Shown here in pieces: positions 44,233 to 51,697 of a DNA stretch of 64,000 nt (position 1 is the first letter of the stretch; each line of letters opens with the position of its first letter). Source of the DNA: JAJPXI01 sp051867655. Lineage in GTDB: Bacteria > Bacillota > Clostridia > Oscillospirales > Oscillospiraceae. Where the stretch lies: the NCBI GenBank assembly GCA_051867655.1, contig JBJDYV010000098.1, positions 124,001-188,000 of the forward strand, in the 5' to 3' direction. The notes under the pieces were generated by a model that saw only the letters and a list, made by a program, of their open reading frames with translations, made no database searches and was not told the DNA's origin. The position numbers were made by a program, and so were the translations under genes.

Positions 44233-45423
44233 CTAAAGTCGGCTGCGATCCTGAAGCCAACTGGGCAGTGAGCGCATCTTGATGCCCGAGACAACGCCCA
44301 TAGCTGCAAAGAGGGTGAGAATGGAGGAGCCTCCGTAGCTGAAAAAGGGGAGTGTCAGTCCCACTACCGGGAACAGATAGAGACACACCGCCACATTGAT
44401 GGCCGTCTGAATCAGAAGCATTGCGCCGTATCCAATCGCGATGTAGGCGGAAAAATGGCTGCGGGCGGTGCGTCCCACCCAAAAGCAGCGGATGATGATC
44501 GCGCAGAGCAGTAATAGGACCAACACGCAGCCGATCAGGCCGAATTCCTCGCCGCAGACGGCAAAGATCTCATCTGTATGGCGGGCTGGCAGGGACTGTT
44601 CCGAGGTGCTTTGCGTCTGTACGCCCTGGAGGTAACCCTGGCCGGTGAGCTGTCCGCTTCCGATCGCCAGGATGGAACGGGTCTGCTGCCATCCGGCGCC
44701 CTGTGGATCGTCACGGGTAAAGACCTCGGTGAACCGCCGGATGATGTAGCCGAATTTCTGCATGAACACTTCCGATTTCACTGAAAGAACTGCCAATGCG
44801 GCAATTCCGGCCGCAATCAAGACTCCACCCAGTGCAAACCATCGGATCTTGACCCCGGCGGCAAAGGACATGATGGCAAAGATGAGAAGATAGACCAGCA
44901 CCATACCGAAATCGCCGGAGACGACGGCGATCAGAGCGGCCATGAAAAGGGTATGGGCAGCCAGCCAGAACACCGAACTGGGTCGGCTGATACCATATTC
45001 ACGATACCGGGCGCATTGAAAGGCCAGAATCAGCACGAAAAAAAGTTTGGCAACCTCTGCCGGCTGGATGGTGACGGGGAGGAAGGGAAAGTCAAGCCAG
45101 CTGTTATTGCCTGTGGTTTCTTTTCCCACGCCAAAGGGCGTAAGCAGCAGCAGGATAAAACACACATTAAAAAGAAACAGCCACTTCCAGGATTTCTCCA
45201 CAAACAGTTCAATATCGACAAAAGAGAGAATCACATAGGCAACCACGCCCATGCAGATGAACAGGGCCTGCTTGATCGGAGCGGAGTGGTGAAGCGCCTC
45301 GTCATATTTGGTCGCGCTGAAGATCAGCACCAGGCCAAAAATACTTGCGATCAGGCAGAGCACCAGAAGGAGAACGTCCCCCTTGCGGAAAAAGGTACTC
45401 AGAGTTTGCGTGATGCGGCGCAT
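44233..45423 (-). CDS. rodA: RodA/FtsW-family SEDS peptidoglycan polymerase
   Basis: A 396-residue membrane protein with about ten helices. It polymerises lipid II glycan strands. SEDS motifs: WLDFPFLPVTIQPAEVAKL with the catalytic-region loop, and HTDEIFAVCGEEFGLIG plus GLTLPFFSYGGSS near the C-terminus. RodA is preferred over FtsW by length and lack of division-cluster neighbours; a SpoVE-like sporulation role is possible. SD AAAGGAGGCG precedes the ATG. It has its own promoter overlapping the divergent tsaE promoter. Confidence 0.92.
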   Translation of the reverse strand: MRRITQTLSTFFRKGDVLLLVLCLIASIFGLVLIFSATKYDEALHHSAPIKQALFICMGVVAYVILSFVDIELFVEKSWKWLFLFNVCFILLLLTPFGVGKETTGNNSWLDFPFLPVTIQPAEVAKLFFVLILAFQCARYREYGISRPSSVFWLAAHTLFMAALIAVVSGDFGMVLVYLLIFAIMSFAAGVKIRWFALGGVLIAAGIAALAVLSVKSEVFMQKFGYIIRRFTEVFTRDDPQGAGWQQTRSILAIGSGQLTGQGYLQGVQTQSTSEQSLPARHTDEIFAVCGEEFGLIGCVLVLLLLCAIIIRCFWVGRTARSHFSAYIAIGYGAMLLIQTAINVAVCLYLFPVVGLTLPFFSYGGSSILTLFAAMGVVSGIKMRSLPSWLQDRSRL

Positions 45424-45456
45424 GGAACGCCTCCTTTTAGAGAGATTAATTAAATA

Positions 45457-45485
45457 ATTTTACCACGGTCATTGAGAAATTACAA
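45457..45485 (-). promoter_or_regulatory. sigma-A promoter of rodA
   Basis: Minus strand TTGTAA (45485-45480), 17-bp spacer, TAAAAT (45462-45457). It overlaps the tsaE promoter. Confidence 0.75.
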
Positions 45486-45500
45486 CGGATATGCTAAAAT
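45472..45500 (+). promoter_or_regulatory. sigma-A promoter of tsaE-tsaB-upp
   Basis: TTGAGA (45472-45477), 17-bp spacer, TAAAAT (45495-45500). Confidence 0.8.
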
Positions 45501-45530
45501 TACAAATAAATACACATTTGAGGTGAGCGG

Positions 45531-45953
45531 ATGCAGATCATATCCAACAGCGTGGAGGAGACGGAGCGCTTGGGCTCCGAGCTGGCTGCCAGTTTGCCGG
45601 CCGGTTCCATCGTCGCGTTTACCGGCGACCTGGGAGCGGGCAAGACCGCCTTCGTCCGGGGAATGGCCCGCGGCCTGGGCATCACGGAGCGGGTGACCAG
45701 TCCCACGTTCACCATCGTCAACGAATATGAGGGGGGAAGCCGCCCCCTGTTTCACTTTGACCTGTACCGCCTGAGTGACGCCGACGAGCTGTTTGACATC
45801 GGCTGGGAGGACTACCTGGCCCGGGGCGGGATCTGTGCCGTGGAGTGGAGCGAGCGGGCCGCGGAAGCCATGGAAGGCTGCGTCCGGGTGGATATCAGCC
45901 GGGGGAGCCACGATGGACAGCGCATTATTACGATCGGGGGAGTGGAGGAATGA
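45531..45953 (+). CDS. tsaE: tRNA threonylcarbamoyladenosine biosynthesis ATPase TsaE
   Basis: A 140-residue P-loop ATPase needed with TsaB and TsaD for the t6A37 modification of ANN-decoding tRNAs. Walker A is GDLGAGKTAFVRG (about residue 33). TSPTFTIVNEYEG and FHFDLYRLSDADEL are family hallmarks. ATG 45531 has GAGGTGAGCG upstream. The stop overlaps tsaB (ATGA), the usual gene pairing. Confidence 0.97.
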   Translation: MQIISNSVEETERLGSELAASLPAGSIVAFTGDLGAGKTAFVRGMARGLGITERVTSPTFTIVNEYEGGSRPLFHFDLYRLSDADELFDIGWEDYLARGGICAVEWSERAAEAMEGCVRVDISRGSHDGQRIITIGGVEE

Positions 45954-46648
45954 AAATTCTGGCTTTGGAAACATCCGCGGTCGCGGCCTCTGCAGCCGTG
46001 TGTGAGGATGAGGCTTTGGTGGCCCAGAGCTTCCAGCGCACGGGCCTGACCCACAGCGCCACGCTGATGCCCATGGTGGAATCCATGCTGAAAAACGCCG
46101 GACTGACGCTGAAGGAGATGGATCTCATCGCCGTGGCGGCCGGTCCGGGTTCCTTTACCGGTCTGCGGATCGGGGTGTCCGCCGCTAAGGGGCTGGCCTG
46201 GCCGGAGGATAAGCCCTGTGCAGGCGTGTCCACTCTGGAGGCCATGGCCTGGCAGCTGTCCGGCATGGAGGGTGTGGTGTGCGCTGCAATGGACGCCCGC
46301 AGGCAGCAGGTCTACAATGCTCTCTTTGAGCTGAAGGACGGAAAACCGGTGCGTTTGACGCCCGACCGGGCCATCTCCCTGGAAGATTTACAGATGGAGC
46401 TTGCAAACGTAGAAAAAACGCAAATTATGGTTGGAGATGGCGCGCATTTATGCTATAATGCATTTCAGAAATGTGGATACCCTGTCCGGATGGCACCGCC
46501 CCACCTGCAGTATCAAACCGCGTGGGGGGTGGCACGGTGTGCGCTGGAACAGGCGCGCGCCGGAAAACTGACCGACGCGGCAGGGCTCATCCCGAATTAT
46601 CACCGGCTGTCCCAGGCAGAACGGGAACGGCTGGCCAAACAATCATAA
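45950..46648 (+). CDS. tsaB: tRNA threonylcarbamoyladenosine biosynthesis protein TsaB
   Basis: A 232-residue ASKHA-fold protein that scaffolds TsaD. ILALETSAVAASAAV is the first conserved segment and AVAAGPGSFTGLRIG the second. The ATG at 45950 is set by GTGGAGG and the 4-bp overlap with tsaE. TsaD is not in the window. A strong TATAAT-like TATAAT sequence inside the gene (near 46454) was not used as a promoter call. Confidence 0.96.
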   Translation: MKILALETSAVAASAAVCEDEALVAQSFQRTGLTHSATLMPMVESMLKNAGLTLKEMDLIAVAAGPGSFTGLRIGVSAAKGLAWPEDKPCAGVSTLEAMAWQLSGMEGVVCAAMDARRQQVYNALFELKDGKPVRLTPDRAISLEDLQMELANVEKTQIMVGDGAHLCYNAFQKCGYPVRMAPPHLQYQTAWGVARCALEQARAGKLTDAAGLIPNYHRLSQAERERLAKQS

Positions 46649-46663
46649 AAGGGGTTTAGAATT

Positions 46664-47299
46664 ATGGACATGGAAAAAGTACACGTATTGGACCATCCGC
46701 TGCTGCAGCACAAGCTGTCCATCCTGCGGGATGAAAAAACCGGCGTCAAGGATTTCCGCCAGGTCGTCTCCGAAATCGCAACCCTGATGTGTTATGAGGC
46801 CACCCGCGATCTTCCTGTGAAAGAAGTAGAGATCCAGACTCCCGTATCCAAGGCGACCGTCAAGGTTCTGGCGGGCAAGAAGCTGGCGATTGTCCCTGTC
46901 CTGCGCGCCGGCCTGGGCATGGTGGACGGCATTTTGACCCTGATCCCCTCCGCTAAGGTGGGCCACATCGGTCTGTACCGCGATCCGCAGACTCTCGAGC
47001 CGGTGGAGTATTACTGCAAAATGCCCACTGACATTTCGGAGCGGGATATCATCATTCTCGATCCCATGCTGGCGACCGGCGGCTCCGCCTCCGCCGCGAT
47101 TCAGTTCATGAAGAACTATGAGTGCAAGAACATCAAGCTGATGAACATCATCGCCGCCCCCCAGGGCATCGAGCGGGTTCATAAGGATCACCCTGATGTC
47201 GACATTTACGTGGCTGCTGTGGACGAAAAGCTCAACGACCACGGGTACATCGTTCCCGGTCTGGGCGACGCGGGCGACCGCATCTTCGGCACAAAGTAA
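46664..47299 (+). CDS. upp: uracil phosphoribosyltransferase
   Basis: A 211-residue salvage enzyme making UMP from uracil and PRPP. The PRPP loop DPMLATGGSASAAI is near residue 131 and the C-terminal uracil-binding YIVPGLGDAGDRIFGTK is complete. AAAAGGGG lies upstream of ATG 46664. It follows tsaB by 15 bp, so probably the same transcript, and ends in a terminator. Confidence 0.98.
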   Translation: MDMEKVHVLDHPLLQHKLSILRDEKTGVKDFRQVVSEIATLMCYEATRDLPVKEVEIQTPVSKATVKVLAGKKLAIVPVLRAGLGMVDGILTLIPSAKVGHIGLYRDPQTLEPVEYYCKMPTDISERDIIILDPMLATGGSASAAIQFMKNYECKNIKLMNIIAAPQGIERVHKDHPDVDIYVAAVDEKLNDHGYIVPGLGDAGDRIFGTK

Positions 47300-47312
47300 T
47301 TGATTTGGCATA

Positions 47313-47352
47313 AAATGACTCCGGGCTTCATGGAAAGCCCGGAGTCATTTTT
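47313..47352 (+). terminator. terminator after upp
   Basis: 16-bp arms AAATGACTCCGGGCTT (47313-47328) and complement (47335-47350), then TT. Confidence 0.93.
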
Positions 47353-48127
47353 ATCGCTTATTTTTCTCGTAAATGATCCGCAGACCCTGGAGCATCAGGT
47401 TTTCCTCCAGAACGATCTTGCGGCGGCAGAAGGGGATGATCCGGGAAGAAAGACCGCCGGTTGCCACAACAGCGGCCAAAGGCTCGCCCAACTCCTCTTC
47501 CACGCGGTCAATCAGCCCATCGATCATTGCTGCGTGGCCGTATATGGCGCCCGACTGCATACACTGAATGGTGTTGCTGCCGATCACCTTGCCGGGCGCG
47601 TCCAGCTCGATCCGGGGCAGCTGGCTGGTACGGGTGGACAGCATATCCACCGACAGGCGGGGGCCCGCCATGATGGCGCCGCCCAGGAACTGCCCCTTGC
47701 TGTCGATCACTGACATGGTGTTGGCGGTGCCCATGTCAAAGATGACCATGGGCTTGGGGAACCGTGCCAGAGCCGCTACCGCGTCCGCCACCAAATCGGC
47801 GCCCAGTTGGGCGGGATTGTCGATCTTGATGTTCAGCCCGGTCTTCAGCCCGGCGCCCACCACAAAGGGGCGCTTTTTCGTGACGGTCTCCGTGGCCTTG
47901 CAGAGTACATCAGTCAGCTCGGATACCACGCAGGAGAGGATCGCGCCGTCGATGCTGTGGCGGTCCACCTGATGCAGATCAAACAGGTTGCGGAAGATCA
48001 GGGCATATTCATCCTCGGTCTTGGCCCGGTCGGTGCGCACACGGGCGGTAAAACGAATGGAATCGTTCACCATGCATCCCAAGACAATGTTGGTATTTCC
48101 GGCGTCGATGGCTAAAATCGTGGACAT
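47351..48127 (-). CDS. coaX: type III pantothenate kinase
   Basis: A 258-residue ASKHA kinase for the first step of CoA synthesis. LAIDAGNTNIVLG is the phosphate motif at the N-terminus, PAQLGADLVADAVAAL and VIFDMGTANTMSVID follow, and GGAIMAGPRLSVDML is near residue 155. Type III enzymes resist CoA feedback and need a monovalent cation. ATG 48127 has AAAAGGAG upstream; the long upstream extension is not conserved. Its 3' end touches the upp terminator. Confidence 0.95.
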   Translation of the reverse strand: MSTILAIDAGNTNIVLGCMVNDSIRFTARVRTDRAKTEDEYALIFRNLFDLHQVDRHSIDGAILSCVVSELTDVLCKATETVTKKRPFVVGAGLKTGLNIKIDNPAQLGADLVADAVAALARFPKPMVIFDMGTANTMSVIDSKGQFLGGAIMAGPRLSVDMLSTRTSQLPRIELDAPGKVIGSNTIQCMQSGAIYGHAAMIDGLIDRVEEELGEPLAAVVATGGLSSRIIPFCRRKIVLEENLMLQGLRIIYEKNKR

Positions 48128-48187
48128 GGCACAAGCTCCTTTTCTGCTGCCCGCGTGGGTACAGCGCCTCTTTGTTCGATCAAAAAT

Positions 48188-48216
48188 ATTGTAATGGCTT
48201 GCCCGGAAAAATGCAA
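48188..48216 (-). promoter_or_regulatory. sigma-A promoter of coaX
   Basis: Minus strand TTGCAT (48216-48211), 17-bp spacer, TACAAT (48193-48188). Confidence 0.82.
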
Positions 48217-48284
48217 CCCCGGTTTTGACGGGAAAAGTCCATCGAAAGACGTCTGAAAGAAAAAAATATACCCCCTTAAATGCC

Positions 48285-48313
48285 GTATGAAACGACCCCG
48301 CCGGGAGATACTG
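48285..48313 (+). promoter_or_regulatory. possible sporulation-sigma promoter of sigG
   Basis: GTATG (48285-48289), 17-bp spacer, GATACTG (48307-48313). It partly matches the sigma-F/sigma-G consensus (GNATR and CATNNTA). The match is weak and no good sigma-A promoter was seen. Confidence 0.3.
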
Positions 48314-48338
48314 CAAATACAGTATTTCCTGCGGGAGG
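48297..48338 (+). other. strong hairpin covering the SD of sigG
   Basis: Bases 48297-48313 pair with 48320-48335: about 16 pairs including G-U at 303-330 and 307-326, one bulged C at 48301, and a 6-nt loop. The 3' arm takes GCGGG, half of the GGGAGG SD (48333-48338) for ATG 48345. No T-run follows, so it should act on translation and not termination. Confidence 0.75.
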
Positions 48339-48344
48339 TCAACA

Positions 48345-49121
48345 ATGTCGATACAGGGCAAGGTGGAAATCTGCGGGGTCAACACGTCCAAGCTCAAGGT
48401 CCTGAAAAACGAGGAGACCATGGAACTGCTGCGCCGCACCAAACAAGGGGATATGGAGGCCAGGGAACAGCTCATTGCGGGAAACCTCCGTCTGGTCCTC
48501 TCAGTCATTCAGAAATTTATGGGCAGGGGAGAGAATGCCGACGATCTGTTTCAGGTGGGATGTATCGGTCTGATTAAGGCCATCGACAATTTTAATGTGG
48601 ACCTGGACGTGAAGTTTTCCACGTATGGCGTGCCCATGATCGTAGGGGAGATCCGCCGCTATCTGCGGGACAACAGTGCCATGCGTGTCTCGCGCTCCAT
48701 GCGGGATACGGCCTACAAGGTGCTCCAGGCCAAGGAAAAATATATGGCGGAGCATCAAAAGGAGCCGACAGTGGAGGAGATCGCAAAGCTGCTGGATCTG
48801 AAGCGGGAGGATGTGGTGTTCGCGCTGGACGCCATCGTGGACCCGGTCTCTCTGTACGAGCCGGTCTATTCCGACGGCGGAGACACGATCTGCGTCATGG
48901 ACCAGGTCAAAGACAACAAAAACACCGACGAAAGCTGGCTGGAGCACATCGCCCTCAAGGAGGCCATCAAGCAGCTGACCGACCGGGAAAAGCGCATCCT
49001 GAACCTGCGCTTTTTCGAGGGAAAGACCCAGATGGAGGTTTCCGCCGAGGTGGGCATCTCCCAGGCCCAGGTGTCCCGCTTGGAGAAGAACGCCATCAAC
49101 CAGATCAAAAAGAACCTGTGA
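48345..49121 (+). CDS. sigG: RNA polymerase sporulation sigma factor SigG
   Basis: A 258-residue sigma-70 family factor that runs late forespore genes. The diagnostic N-terminus is KVEICGVNTSKLKVLKNEE, essentially that of known SigG proteins. Region 2 is LVLSVIQKFMGRGENADDLF and VKFSTYGVPMIVGEIRRYL, and region 4 is FFEGKTQMEVSAEVGISQAQ. Its presence shows the organism belongs to a spore-forming lineage. Usually sigG follows spoIIGA-sigE; here those genes are absent and it stands alone. The leader hairpin suggests translational restraint. Confidence 0.98.
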   Translation: MSIQGKVEICGVNTSKLKVLKNEETMELLRRTKQGDMEAREQLIAGNLRLVLSVIQKFMGRGENADDLFQVGCIGLIKAIDNFNVDLDVKFSTYGVPMIVGEIRRYLRDNSAMRVSRSMRDTAYKVLQAKEKYMAEHQKEPTVEEIAKLLDLKREDVVFALDAIVDPVSLYEPVYSDGGDTICVMDQVKDNKNTDESWLEHIALKEAIKQLTDREKRILNLRFFEGKTQMEVSAEVGISQAQVSRLEKNAINQIKKNL

Positions 49122-49123
49122 AA

Positions 49124-49159
49124 GGGCCGTGTCTCTTTGTAAGAGAGGCACGGCCTTTT
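49124..49159 (+). terminator. terminator after sigG
   Basis: Arms GGCCGTG-TCTCT (49125-49136) and complement (49144-49155), then TTTT. Confidence 0.88.
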
Positions 49160-49183
49160 CCATGTAAAGGAACATTTTTTGCT

Positions 49184-49230
49184 GTTGACATTGTAAACAC
49201 CCTTGCGTATAATATGTTTACAATGTAAAC
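49184..49230 (+). promoter_or_regulatory. blaI-type promoter with two operators
   Basis: TTGACA (49185-49190), 17-bp spacer, TATAAT (49208-49213). A perfect 15-bp palindrome GTTTACAATGTAAAC is at 49216-49230 and a one-mismatch copy GTTGACATTGTAAAC at 49184-49198. They overlap the -35 and follow the -10, as expected for BlaI/MecI repression. Confidence 0.92.
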
Positions 49231-49246
49231 AGGGAGGGGCGGAGCA

Positions 49247-49639
49247 ATGAAACCGGTCAATCACAGTCTGACACCCACGGAGTGGAACCTGATGGAATGT
49301 CTGTGGGAAAAGTCTCCGCGCACCGGGCGGGAGGCCACGGAGTACATGGAACAGTCGGTGGGCTGGTCCCGCTCCACCACGCTGACCATGCTGCGGCGGA
49401 TGACGGAGAAGGGGATCATCTCCTGCGCGGAAGAGGACGGTGTGAAGGTCTATGCGCCCTGTCTGCGGCGGGAGGACGCAGTCCAGCAGGAGACCGAGAA
49501 TTTTCTGAACCGGGTCTACAAGGGCAGCGTCAGCATGATGATGAGCGCCATCACCCAAAAGCAGGAACTGACGAAAGAGGAGATCGACGAGCTGTACGCC
49601 ATTTTGAGGCAGGCGGAGGAGGGGAGAATCGATGGCTGA
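49247..49639 (+). CDS. blaI: BlaI/MecI/CopY-family repressor
   Basis: A 130-residue winged-helix repressor. The DNA-binding half is LTPTEWNLMECLWEKSPRTGRE...WSRSTTLTMLRRMTEKGII, and the C-terminal ~50 residues form the dimerisation helices. In the family, the partner metallopeptidase triggers cleavage of the repressor. Two GTTTACA-type operators in its own promoter show autoregulation. SD GGGAGGGGCGGAG precedes ATG 49247. The stop overlaps the blaR1-like gene by 8 bp. Confidence 0.95.
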   Translation: MKPVNHSLTPTEWNLMECLWEKSPRTGREATEYMEQSVGWSRSTTLTMLRRMTEKGIISCAEEDGVKVYAPCLRREDAVQQETENFLNRVYKGSVSMMMSAITQKQELTKEEIDELYAILRQAEEGRIDG

Positions 49640-51005
49640 GTGGATTGTTTCCTCCAGCGTGCTCATTGTCATTTTGGCCCTTCTGCGTTTTTTGTTGAAA
49701 GGGAAAATCTCTCTGCGGCTGCAGTACGCTCTTTGGGCGTTGGTGCTGGTCAGGCTCTTGGTGCCATTCAGCTTTGGCCAGACCGGTATCAGCGTGATGA
49801 ATGCGGTCACTGTGAAGGAAACGGAATACTATGTCTGGTACACCGGCAACATGGGTAATATGCTGCCGGCCGAACCAGCAGCTGGTGAACAGGCTGCTTT
49901 ACCAGCTGCCGATGCCGTCGCACCGGGTATCAGCGTGAGGCCAAACACGGGCGAGATCCCCGCAAACACGGTTGGAATAATGCTTGACCGTATCTTACTC
50001 AGCGTTTGGATCGCGAGTATCGTTGTTACAGCTGTGATTTTCCTGTTCTCCAATCTCCGCTTCACCGTTCACCTGCGGCGCTCCCGTCAGCGGGTGGAGT
50101 GCGAACAGACGGTGCTGCCCGTCTATGTGTCCTGCATTGTGGAAACTCCCTGCCTGTTCGGTTTGCTCCGCCCGGCAATCTATGTAACACCGGAGGTTCT
50201 GGGCGCCGGGACCGCTCTGCGGCATGTTCTGGCCCATGAGGCCACCCATTACCGCCATAGGGATCACATCTGGGCCCTACTGCGGTGCGTGTGCCTTGCC
50301 TTGCACTGGTACAACCCTCTGGTGTGGTGGGCGGCGTCCCTTTCCCGCCGGGATGGGGAGCTGGCCTGCGACGAAGGTGCCATCCAGCGCATCGGAGAGG
50401 AAGAGAGAATGGAGTACGGCCGCACATTGATCGGCCTGACCTGCGCCAAGCACGGCGCGCTTCTGACGGCCGCGACCACCATGACGGGAAGCAAGCGGAG
50501 CATCAGGGAGCGCATCACCCTGATTGCGAAAAAGCCGAAAACGCTGGCCCTTGCTCTTGTCATTGCAGTTGTGGTCTGCCTGGTTGCCGTGGGTTGTACC
50601 TTCACAGCTGCCGAAGGAGACGGGCCATGGAAATGGGCAAAAGACTTGTCTTCCGAGGACATTGAGGAAGCGAAAATCTGGATCGACCGCCAATATGGGG
50701 CAGCGTACAAAGAATACAGCCTGTCCACGGACGAAATGAATAATTTGGCGGCAAGGATCAACAAATTAAGCAAACTTGACTTCAGGCAAAATACAGAGCT
50801 TGTCGGAACAATGCCCGAATATGGGATTATTTTTAAGTGCGGCGAAGAATGGTATTATATCAACCAGTGCAATGATTCCAACGGGACACTTGAAATGGGA
50901 TATGGCGGAAACATGTGGTGGATCCGCGACAAGAAGCTTTACACTGTGGTCAGTTCCTTGCTGACAGCTTATTCAGAAGAAAAACCGGACCAATCTGCAT
51001 CATAA
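49632..51005 (+). CDS. BlaR1/MecR1-like M56 metallopeptidase with unfamiliar extracellular domain
   Basis: A 457-residue membrane sensor-protease. N-terminal helices are followed by an extracellular loop rich in Ala/Glu/Pro (residues ~75-110). The cytoplasmic/membrane zinc site is HEATHYRHRD (His202, Glu203, His206), with LACDEGAI supplying the third ligand. After the last helix (LALALVIAVVVCLVAVGC, lipobox-like) comes a ~130-residue outer domain (WKWAKDLSSED to the end). Classical BlaR1 carries a ~250-residue penicillin-binding domain here; none is seen. No beta-lactamase or mecA gene is adjacent. The stimulus and target genes are unknown. Confidence 0.9.
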   Translation: MAEWIVSSSVLIVILALLRFLLKGKISLRLQYALWALVLVRLLVPFSFGQTGISVMNAVTVKETEYYVWYTGNMGNMLPAEPAAGEQAALPAADAVAPGISVRPNTGEIPANTVGIMLDRILLSVWIASIVVTAVIFLFSNLRFTVHLRRSRQRVECEQTVLPVYVSCIVETPCLFGLLRPAIYVTPEVLGAGTALRHVLAHEATHYRHRDHIWALLRCVCLALHWYNPLVWWAASLSRRDGELACDEGAIQRIGEEERMEYGRTLIGLTCAKHGALLTAATTMTGSKRSIRERITLIAKKPKTLALALVIAVVVCLVAVGCTFTAAEGDGPWKWAKDLSSEDIEEAKIWIDRQYGAAYKEYSLSTDEMNNLAARINKLSKLDFRQNTELVGTMPEYGIIFKCGEEWYYINQCNDSNGTLEMGYGGNMWWIRDKKLYTVVSSLLTAYSEEKPDQSAS

Positions 51006-51019
51006 AGCCCACGAGCATC

Positions 51020-51048
51020 TTGCAAACTTCAAGATCCTGTCGTACAAT
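51020..51048 (+). promoter_or_regulatory. sigma-A promoter of the HD-domain gene
   Basis: TTGCAA (51020-51025), 17-bp spacer, TACAAT (51043-51048). Confidence 0.85.
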
Positions 51049-51075
51049 GCTTCCTTGAAAGGAAGTGTACCTTAC

Positions 51076-51657
51076 ATGGAACTGACGAGAGAGCAGGCAT
51101 GGGCCCTGCTGCGGGAGTATAACCAAGAGCAATTCCACCTGCGCCACGCGCTGACGGTGGAGTCCGTCATGGGCTGGTATGCCCGGGAACTGGGATACGG
51201 CGACCAGGCGGAGTTCTGGTCGATCGTGGGGTTGCTCCATGATCTGGACTTTGAGCGCTGGCCCGATGAGCACTGTGTCAAGACCAAGGAGCTGATGGAG
51301 GAGAAGGGCCTGGAACCGGCGCTGATTCACGCCGTCTGCTCCCACGGATGGGGCCTGACAGGCACCGACGCCAAGCCTGAGCACGAAATGGAGAAGGTGC
51401 TCTTCGCCGCCGACGAGTTGACCGGCCTGATCGGAGCCGCCGCCCTGATGCGCCCGTCCAAAAGCACCAAGGACATGGAGCTGAAGTCCCTGAAAAAGAA
51501 GTTTAAGGACAAAAAGTTCGCTGCCGGCTGCTCCCGAGACACCATTGCCCAGGGTGCAGAACTGCTGGGCTGGGAACTGGACGTTCTGCTGGAGCGCACC
51601 CTGGCTGCCATGCAGGCCGGCGAGGACGCCATTGAGAAAGCAGTCGCTGCCCTTTAA
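51076..51657 (+). CDS. HD-domain protein, probable phosphohydrolase
   Basis: A 193-residue protein. The HD metal motif is visible as His in FHLRHALTVE, HD in GLLHDLDFERWPDEH, and the later His in HAVCSHGWGLTG. This domain often hydrolyses nucleotides or phosphoesters; the residues ~95-193 helical part is uncharacterised. ATG 51076 has AAGGAAGTG about 10 nt upstream, and a promoter precedes it. It is transcribed separately from the BlaI/BlaR1 pair. The exact substrate is unknown. Confidence 0.9.
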   Translation: MELTREQAWALLREYNQEQFHLRHALTVESVMGWYARELGYGDQAEFWSIVGLLHDLDFERWPDEHCVKTKELMEEKGLEPALIHAVCSHGWGLTGTDAKPEHEMEKVLFAADELTGLIGAAALMRPSKSTKDMELKSLKKKFKDKKFAAGCSRDTIAQGAELLGWELDVLLERTLAAMQAGEDAIEKAVAAL

Positions 51658-51660
51658 CTG

Positions 51661-51697
51661 AAAACGCCTCTCGCCACACGGGCGAGAGGCGTTTTTT
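51661..51697. terminator. convergent terminator between the HD and GH18 genes
   Basis: Arms AAAACGCCTCTCGCC (51661-51675) and complement (51681-51695), then TT. Confidence 0.93.

Noticed and set aside
46454..46460. TATAAT inside tsaB as a promoter for upp
   Set aside because: No convincing -35 at the right distance was identified, and upp follows tsaB by only 15 bp.
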